NCBI GenBank assembly: GCA_018806985.1
Contig: JADANN010000392.1
Location: 310,001-374,000, forward strand
Length of the DNA: 64,000 bases
From: Angiostrongylus vasorum
Taxonomy: Eukaryota; Nematoda; Chromadorea; Rhabditida; Metastrongylidae
Direction of reading: 5' to 3'
The notes under the pieces were generated by a model that saw only the letters and a program-made list of their open reading frames with translations, made no database searches and was not told the origin of the DNA. Shown here in pieces: positions 56,690 to 64,000 of this stretch. Position 1 is the stretch's first letter, and each line of letters begins with the position of its first letter. The position numbers and the translations under genes were made by a program.

Positions 56690-58555
56690 GGGCAACGTGA
56701 CACGTCCCCAGGTTGTAGACAGGCAGTTAATCGCGAACCGAAGCGACGTTTGCTTCCCTGAGACGCAGTTGGATGCAAAGATGGACACCTTTTTCTGCTG
56801 CGCCGGCTTGGCATATACCTTTCTGCATTTACGAGTGCCTATTCATCCATGAGTGCGTGGATGTGTTCTCTTTCGTGCGGATTGTATTCTTGGAATCAAT
56901 TATAACGAAAGCATGCAATCAAGTGATTACAGTTCTTATGGGAGGCGGGTGGGAGTCACCTCCAACAGATAAGCTCTCCGTCTAATGTGGAAGAGACTGG
57001 CAATCTACCTGCCAGTACACCATCTCATGTTCAGAGCTCAGCCAGCTATAGAAGGGTATCAAAAAGCTAAACGCAGTAAAATAAACAGGCGTGGTAACGA
57101 AGGAGCCCTCGATTTGGCAGTGTTGGGTAGGACAAGCACGGAGAAGCCGCTTAAATATCAGGGCCACTCTAGCCTGCTTAAATCGCAAAGGACTAAGGCA
57201 ACTATCTGTACCTACAATGCATGCACACTTGCATCTGAGCCATGATTAAAAGACTTGATCGTGCAGGCAAGAAGGATAAGATCAGCGGACTGGCCGAGAC
57301 GAGACGACACCATCCATTTAACGCCGCCTATGACACTAGAGAAATGTTCCGCCTAACATACGACAATAAAGGAGTCAGCGGCGTCAGCATTTTCGTTATC
57401 ACGACTTTGGCCATGAATATCGATTTATTCGAACAACTAACAGCTCGAATCGGGGTGTGGGATTGAAGAGATGTGGATCAATACCTGCATTGACAAACTT
57501 CGTCGTTTACGCTCCGACATAAAGCTGTGACATAGACGAGGTAGAGCAGTTCTACATTCACTGAAATTTTAAGTCTAAGACTGATCCCAGAAGAACGTCT
57601 GAAGAACGTCATATTTGAAACCCACGGATTATAATAAAACGAGCATGGTGAGCGACTGTCAGTGTTTGTCATGAAGACTAAGGCCATTCATGGAAACTCG
57701 CAATTCCATAAGCCTCCCCTCTCAGCGCCGAACATGGGAGCCTCCCAGAGGAAAGTACCACAGCGAAATAGACCACGCCACAGCAAATCGATGGTTCCCT
57801 GCCTTGCCAATGTTCCCGTTGTCCCAAAAATTCTAAACCGTATAAGACTACACCTCCTTCGCGCGACATTTCGTTTTTTGCGGAAAAGAGGAAAAACCCC
57901 CTAAAATAAAAAAACGTGAAGTCCCAAAACCACTATAAACTTGGAATTATTCAGTTCATTAGCACGCTGTTGTAAAGATGCTGTTCTCGATAACATCGAC
58001 GGGGAATATGATGGCCCCATTCAATATCTTCACGTCAGCGCAACGAAAGCTGAGAGTTCGAAAGCCACCAAGAAATGTCTGTCTCCAGAAATCTGGTCGT
58101 TCCGTAAGCAGAATAAAACATGCCTCAGCGATATGGAATGCGTAGTCGAAAGGAAGATGCTAGGAGTGTATATCCAGCAAATGAGGAAAGGAGCCCGAAG
58201 CTTCGACCTACGTCAACGATCAAAAATAACGGACGCAGTTCTACAGAACAAAATAGTAGAGGATAAGGTGAGCCGTACACGTAATGCATAGGAACGACAA
58301 CCGGTGGACAGGGAACCGTTAGTGACTGAGTTCCTCTGGATGTTGAGAGAGCTGCAAAAAGACCACCGACCCAAAAGTCAGAGTTCTTCCCGAATACCTT
58401 TGAAGAAAGATGTGATGTTCAACGAGTCCCTAGAGCGAGCAAAACTCACCGGGTTATTGTTGCACGCGACAGGGAAGAATGAAATGCTTATTGACGCCTG
58501 CTCAAGTCACGCGACGATCAAGGGGCCGACTGGTGGTACAGGTGATAGGTAAGAA
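56690..58555 (+). mobile_element. RTE-type LINE, internally deleted, nested in an older RTE
   Basis: A plus-strand RTE copy. 5' leader-like sequence is followed by an apurinic-endonuclease domain (TICTYNACTLASE at about 57200, LAETRRHHPFNA, VSGVSIFV, then TKAIHGNSQFHKP and VPVVPKI). The linker (DNIDGEYD...AESSKATKK) then jumps at about 58080 to the far C-terminus (WSFRKQNK, RQRSKITDAV, DNRWTGN, ARDREE). The whole reverse transcriptase is missing, and several frameshifts and stops show the element is dead. It sits exactly in the gap of the minus-strand RTE around it. Confidence 0.75.
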
Positions 58556-59267
58556 TGGGCAATCCAAAACCAATTCATTCTTCACTAACACAGTTTTTGT
58601 GAGATTTAGCCGAAGACCAGTTTTTCCACAAGGCTTATAATGATCGGCGAGCATTCTTTTGCCTGGTAAATGCTTGGTGTTATAAGAACAATGTCATCAG
58701 TAATGCGAAGATCGTGTATTTACCGACTATCGATTTTCGCTCCCATGTTGTTTAATTTCAATGTTCACATGACATCCTGGAGGGCAGCAGCAAGTAATTT
58801 TGGCAAATAATAATTTTTTTGAGAGATGTTATCGTCTTGCCTAACCCCTCTTTGACGTAAATGTTAATATCGTTGTAGAATGGTGAGGTCTTGGTTGTGA
58901 GATTTTTGTAAAGCTCACGAACAGTCTTTATGTACTGAGTAGGGACTCTTTGACTATCAAGAGCTTCCATGACTGCTTCTATCTCAGTTGAATCAAAGGC
59001 CTTCTGTAAATCAGTGAAAGTGAGACAGAGCGGTCTTTTGCACTTTCGCGATGCTTCGATGAGCCTTGTTATCGTGTGGATTTGGTCCATCGTACTAAAT
59101 CCTTTTTGAAACCCTGCTTGCTGACATGGCCGTCGTTCGTCCAGTGTTCTGTCAATCCTGTTTAAGATGACTCGTGTGAAAAGTTTGTAGAAGACAGACA
59201 GCAAACATATTTTGAGCGGTAGATGCCGATACTATGAAAGCCACCCTTCTTGAACAAAATTAACACA

Positions 59268-59694
59268 GTTTTAACTTATTATTTATTTATATTGCGAAAT
59301 ATAACTTCAACGATGCTGAGATATTTGCAAGCTCCGGACCGCAGGTATCTGCAATGGGGAACGAATGCGCTATTGTCCTTTCTTATTGTTATATTTTGCA
59401 ATACACCCATCCATTAAAAAGAATAGGCAATAAATAATAGGTTAAAATTGTGATTATAACCACAGCCTCAGCTTAACTGGGTTCGCTGCCGATTTGGGCT
59501 CCCCAGATCAATCTCGATGACGGGTGATTGCTGATGGCCGAGGTCGACAGAACTAGCTGAGAGACAGGCGAAACGAAGAACCCGCATGGTGTGGTGGTGA
59601 ACGGTTACTCCCCGAAAAAGACAGTGCGTTCATTCCCCACCACAGACACTTGGGGGTCCTGAGTTCTGCAAACATTTCAGCACAGTTGAAATAA
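59268..59694. mobile_element. Family C foldback element inserted in an RTE LINE
   Basis: Starts GTTTTAACTTATTATTTA and ends CACAGTTGAAATAA, with family C arms inside. TAACACA is repeated at 59261-59267 and 59695-59701 (9 bp if one mismatch is allowed). The LINE coding sequence resumes on both sides within the same short region, so both the insertion and its duplication are verified by the host element. Confidence 0.85.
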
Positions 59695-60751
59695 TAACAC
59701 ACTTTTTTCTTATCCTCCGCGGAGTAGGAACCTTGAATCAAGAGAAATAACATGTGAAGAGCCGAGCCAATGTGCTTATGATGGTTGGTAAAAGGTTGTT
59801 CGGGTGTTCAGATCTTATCCTGTCTGGACCTGGTGTTGCTAAATTCTTCATCGACGAAATACATGTTGGATTTCGGGACGGAGAACTGGTGGCACAACAT
59901 ATTCATCTTCTCTTATTTCATATGAGGGCATGAGGAAGTGGCTGTTGAAGAGATCCCGGCAGGTATCGTTAATGACTATCTTCATTGCCTTTCTGGAAGC
60001 TGCTACTATTCCGTCTAGTGGTCAGGGTGCAATCATCATGGTCTTTTAATTGGCATAGTTTTAATGAGCTTTGAGAATTTCCTTTCTAACCTCTGCAGTT
60101 TCAGACCTAACTGTTTCTGTTATCTTTTTATACTTTTCTTTTTACCGTCTTTCTGCATTGTTTTCACGTTTGCGCGCCAGAGAGCAGATTCCTATGGGTC
60201 GTGCGATTCAACGTTGTCGATTCGGCTTAAATGTTTCTGGAGACACACCTCTCTTCGAGACATTCGAAACTCTTAGTTTTCATAGCGCTGAAATAAAGAT
60301 GTGGAATGAGCCGATCGTACTCCTCGTCGATGTTATCGGTAGCTGCATCTTCCCAACGACGAATAGTTAACTGAATAAATCCCAACTGCAGTTTTTTGAT
60401 TTCGTTTTTTCGAATTTACCGGCTTACTCCCTTTTTTTTTGCTATAAGTGAGATCTTGTACGAAGGAGGCAATAGTCTGATCCAGTGTAGAATTTCGGAA
60501 CAACAGTGAAGTCTGTCTTACTGAAGATATAACCTTGAAAAGTCACAGCTCATATGCAATATAATCCCAATGATAGCTGTTAAATGTGAAATGCTTGCTT
60601 TTAAACAGAATGTTTAAGACGTAACAACTTCTCTAATATTAGACTATATAATCGAAATAAAATTCAATGCTACTAATTCTTCATTATCAAAGGGCTGCGA
60701 ATTTAGATATTCCATCTAGATAAAGTTTTAGTGTCTGAACTTATCCCTATG

Positions 60752-61131
60752 AGCCACTTGACACTTGAATGGCCCGTCTTCACTGGTTGTGCGGGCTCCA
60801 GCATAATCTATTTTTCGGAGCTTTGCTGATTTAGCCATTGTGGTTTTCTGAAATCAGTCTAGCCGAAATTTGCCCCAGGTGTTCACCACGGTAGGCAGTC
60901 GCAGCCCTTGTGGATCAGAGAGAGATTTGTCACCATGCGACTAGTTCGATACCAGGACAGTGGTGGATCCTGATATTCGTTTACTCTTAGCTAGGCTTTC
61001 TGATGGAAACTCCCGACTCCTTCTCAGCTTGGGACACCCTGCCGGGGTGACGAATCCCCCCGCTGCATATCGCAGTCCGACACCTAGGAGCACCTTCCAG
61101 CCACGATGAGGCGGTAAACCGTGGGAAGGTA
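60752..61131 (-). repeat. Family B element, reverse copy
   Basis: Begins with the tail (CACTTGACACTTGAATGGCC) and ends with ATGAGGCGGTAAACCGTGGG. Same landmarks as the other copies. A clear target duplication was not seen. Confidence 0.8.
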
Positions 61132-61614
61132 TTATTTATGTTATAACAATGAATAAATGAAATTGTCGAAACCTTCTGGAGTCCTATGAGTGGTGTTTTT
61201 TCGTGAAAGAATTTGTCATGCTCAGATAAGTGGTAACGCATTGATGACAGGTACAGTAAACAGCTATCGTTTGATTATTTGTTGATGGAATGCTTCTGAG
61301 TATTTCTTTTGCAGTAATTGTTTAGCAAATATTAAAGGTGGCAGCAGGGGTGATTCCGTCCGTCGAACATGAAAGAACTCAAATTTTGCTTCGGGAGCCG
61401 TTTTAGTCCTTAATTTTTTCCAATCTTTGCTGATCATGCCGTCCGTTGGCTTGAAGAATCCAATTTTAGTCATAAATCACAGTGCATCCGAGAAATAGAG
61501 AGCTTCTATTGATCGAAAGAGGCGTAAAACAAAATCTTTACGATCTTTTAGCTTTCTGTGGAGTCTAGGAGCCAATCATTTGTTGCTTCTCAATTCGGTT
61601 GATAGCACGATTAG

Positions 61615-61899
61615 AGCGCGTGTGGAGCAGTGGTCGCAGGCGCTCTGCGAAACACACATGGAATCGATCTCCGCGCCCGTAGCTCACCAAGCCTTCCATC
61701 CTTCTGAGCCGGCAAATTGGCACCAGACATGTCTGGGAGGATAGCAGCACTAGCTCGATACATCGTTGGGCCACCGCGAGTAGTTATAAAAGCCAAATAT
61801 GCATTCAATCACCTCCAACGATGCTCAATGAAGTCGATTGCATGGCGCATCCCTCAGGGGATTGATCAACGCCGAGAGCTTTATCCTTTATCCTTTTAG
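61615..61899 (+). repeat. Family A SINE, full-length copy
   Basis: Head GCGCGTGTGGAGCAGTGG with B-box-like GAATCGATCTCC, body, and tail CTTTATCCTTTATCCTTTT. It sits upstream of the TSP1-module gene. Confidence 0.85.
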
Positions 61900-62656
61900 C
61901 CAGTTCGGTTGAGGTGTGCTGAAACTACTATCTTGCCTACGCACGCTTTAACTTCCGCATGTTCTTCCGAAAAGGTTCAGGAGTGGTTCAAGAATATGTT
62001 TATGGAAAACTTTGATTTCGTCGACTAAAATCGTACGGGCTTTTGTTTAATACTTTACTGATATGACAAAAAAGAAATCTTAACAACACATTCGCTAAAT
62101 CCGTTACATTTCCATTCTAACATTGTACTACTGTATACTTCAACAGAACACCAATCAGTGCTTGCTTGAGTTGGGCATTTCGGAACAAGAAATCATTTCT
62201 TGAGCACCAATGAAAATGAACGACACAGGCACATGCACTTCATTTGGTCGTCGCAATGGTCATCAGCGATGCTTTAAAAAATTAGGTAAGAGTGCACTTG
62301 TGCCACTTTTCCTCGGTGAGAAAGCTCTCCCATGGGCACTGCGTTTCTGTTGGGCAGCTTTCAAGGGACAATGCTTAGTTAAACAGTTTTGACAAAGTAG
62401 AAAAGAACGCACGAGGAAGCGGGAGAGAAAATACGGAAAACTCCGCATATTTCTTAAAGAGCATCACGACCCGTTAATCTCGTGCTTTCAATATTCATGT
62501 GGTAAAACTAACATAAATATCTTGTTTTGCTGTCGACAAAGATGAAACATTTGAATTTTTGAATCACTGCTCTAATTTGTTTTTTCTTATATCTTCCAGA
62601 ATTTCTGGGGTTGCTCCTCTACTGCTGTAATTTTTGTAATTTTTTTCTTCGAATAG

Positions 62657-63864
62657 AAGACAACTTCCTGGTATGAGTTTTGTTGCAACTGACGCCTCTT
62701 CCTTTAATCGTATTTTTGGAAGCGCTGATGTTTCTCATTTTCTTGGCACATTTTGTTTTGGTTTGATTGGCATATTGACAAGAAAAAACTTTGCAGAGAG
62801 CTTGGAGAGGTTGCTGAAATTGGTTTTTCTCGGTTATCGAGCCCTTCATCCGCACGGGATTCGTGTAACGCTATGCATGTATTCCTCTTACAAAGTTCTT
62901 TCAGTGGTTTACTACTACTTGGACGGTGAAACTAGAAGTCACCAGTGTTATCTTTTTCCACTTAACTCTGTCAAAGATGAGGTGCGTTTTTGTCACTATT
63001 CCATGTCCTCCTTTTTATATTTTACTGTTTTTTTTGAAGAATTGTTTTTAGTGGCTATGTAGCTAATCACCTGGGCATGACTTCTTTATTTTAAGCGCGT
63101 GTGTTAATTATGTTAATACTCTGATGGCAAATCGATACGTAATAAACTGAATCACGGTGACTACGACCGACAATGAATGCAACATTAGGGGAGCCTGTAA
63201 GAATGTTTCATTTATTTTTTAGGTAAATTTAATTAGACAGCCGCCAGAACATATCAGAGATGCAGTACGAATGCTTGAACTAGTGAATAACTGTCATAGT
63301 TTTGACAGTTCCCCTCCTTTAGAAGAAGACGGAGTGGTGTCGTCAACGGATAGGTTCGATCGTCGAAAGAGACGTCAGCAGTTCTTTTTCATTAACTGTG
63401 AAGTGCTGGTGGTATTGCCTTACTATAATGGATAATTTCAGAACATGATGATTCATCTGTTCTTCTAAGTAGCGAATGGACGGATTGGTCACAATGTTCG
63501 CAGCATGGTAAGAAAGGATTGTCTAACGACATCTTTCAAAGTGCTGCTATGCGTGACATAATGCCGACGAATTCAGGGTATGAAGCTCGCTCCCGTACTT
63601 GCGAGTACGGTCGGAAGATACAGCGTCGTAGTTGTGCGGCTAGAAAGCCACCACAAAGACTCAGTACACAATCTCTGCCTCTCAGAGCAGTCATCGGTCA
63701 AAGCCAAAACGTTCGAGCGAACCAAAGTTGGATGTCTCAGTCTCTATACGACCGATATGCGCAGATTTATATTGAGAGGTGCATTAAGTATAGCAATATC
63801 AATATGTTGGGTGCTGGTCGTTCTGAATACTAAAGGACCTCATTGTGTGACATTATATTATTAA
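62657..63864 (+). CDS. Partial gene with a thrombospondin type-1 module
   Basis: Exons 62657-62982 (ends LFPLNSVKDE) and 63223-63402 (starts VNLIRQPPEHIRD) join in phase 0. Residues DRRKRRQQ form a possible furin-type site. Exon 63442-63507 reads EWTDWSQCSQHG and joins 63577 onward as YEARSRTCEYGRKIQRRSC; W-x-x-W-x-x-C...R-x-C...R-x-C is the TSP1 repeat pattern. Two problems remain. The 63403-63441 intron would be only 39 bases and its phases do not match. After about 63680 either of two frames could continue, one of which ends in a hydrophobic stretch (LSIAISICWVLVVL) suggesting a membrane or GPI anchor. An extracellular or cell-surface protein is inferred. I do not recognise the family, and 5' exons may precede it. 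Confidence 0.5.
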
Positions 63865-64000
63865 ACAGATACATTATCATATGTTTGGGTTTTAATGGAG
63901 ATTCCTTCCAGCTGCTTATTTGGCCGTTGTTTTTTTGCTATATTTTTTATACCAAACTGATGGCATATCCAACAGTGGTGTTTCCCAAATGGAGTTTGTG

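Larger units (their letters stand above)
55990..60440 (-). mobile_element. RTE-type LINE remnant, split by two later insertions
   Basis: Read on the minus strand, pieces run in order. 60440-59700 holds the spacer between endonuclease and reverse transcriptase (TDNIDEEYDRL, then TPGPDRIRSEH). 59260-58555 holds the polymerase core (KAFDSTEIEAV in a 148-codon open stretch 58758-59204, QAGFQKGFSTMDQ, LRITDDIVLITPS). 56660-56001 holds the C-terminus (ISECSNYFYLAHE, LTYTSE, TLARGTEKWEVY, stop). Homology is to the RTE family of nematode non-LTR retrotransposons. The Y/F-A-D-D motif has decayed to ITDD, and there are many frameshifts and stops. The endonuclease is absent, as in a 5'-truncated copy. 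The gaps are a plus-strand RTE at about 56690-58555 and a foldback element at 59268-59694. Confidence 0.8.

Noticed and set aside
1..64000. CRISPR array, bacterial operon, rRNA
   Set aside because: No regular direct repeats with spacers; the intron-exon structure is clearly eukaryotic and no rRNA sequence was seen.

Overview
The window looks like nuclear DNA of a parasitic nematode, most likely a strongylid of the hookworm type. The evidence is small exons joined by GT/AG introns with TTTCAG-like acceptors, an AT-rich background, RTE-type LINE remnants, and several dense short-repeat families of the kind seen in hookworm assemblies. The species call is inference. About 64 kb holds only three supportable host genes, all on the + strand, and their introns and spacers are full of mobile-element debris.

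1-6.7 kb: no supported host exon; four tRNA-derived SINE copies and one foldback element. 6.76-23.46 kb: a MET-type receptor tyrosine kinase (svh-2-like) of 22 traceable exons. Its layout is a hydrophobic leader, sema domain, PSI, one IPT/TIG repeat, a transmembrane helix and a tyrosine kinase domain; all splice phases close. 23.5-32.1 kb: intergenic. 32.1-49.77 kb: a D2-like dopamine receptor (dop-3-like) in 11 traceable exons covering TM1 to TM7. Its reading frame is broken at four places, three of them homopolymer runs. The svh-2/dop-3 neighbourhood matches the C. elegans T14E8 interval (T14E8.1 and T14E8.3, from memory). 49.8-62.6 kb: repeat-rich, including an RTE element invaded by a second RTE copy and by a foldback element. 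62.66-63.86 kb: part of a gene with a thrombospondin type-1 module.

The repeats fall into families that can be recognised within the window itself. Family A is a tRNA-derived SINE of about 275 bp (10 copies and one fragment). Family B is a 380-bp SINE-like element with a CAAGTAT-type tail and 10-11 bp target duplications (5 copies and 2 fragments). Family C is a foldback element with 9-14 bp target duplications, Mutator-like in that respect (4 good copies). Family D is a second tRNA-like SINE (2 copies). There are also two long foldback elements, RTE LINE fragments of two types, a decayed mariner, and (AT)n and (GA)n microsatellites.

Functionally, the receptor kinase would act at the cell surface (the MET-like SVH-2 of C. 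elegans is linked to axon regeneration), and the dopamine receptor is of the D2/Gi-coupled class. Their adjacency is conserved gene order, not an operon: they are 8.6 kb apart, each with many long introns. No CRISPR, rRNA or tRNA genes were seen.
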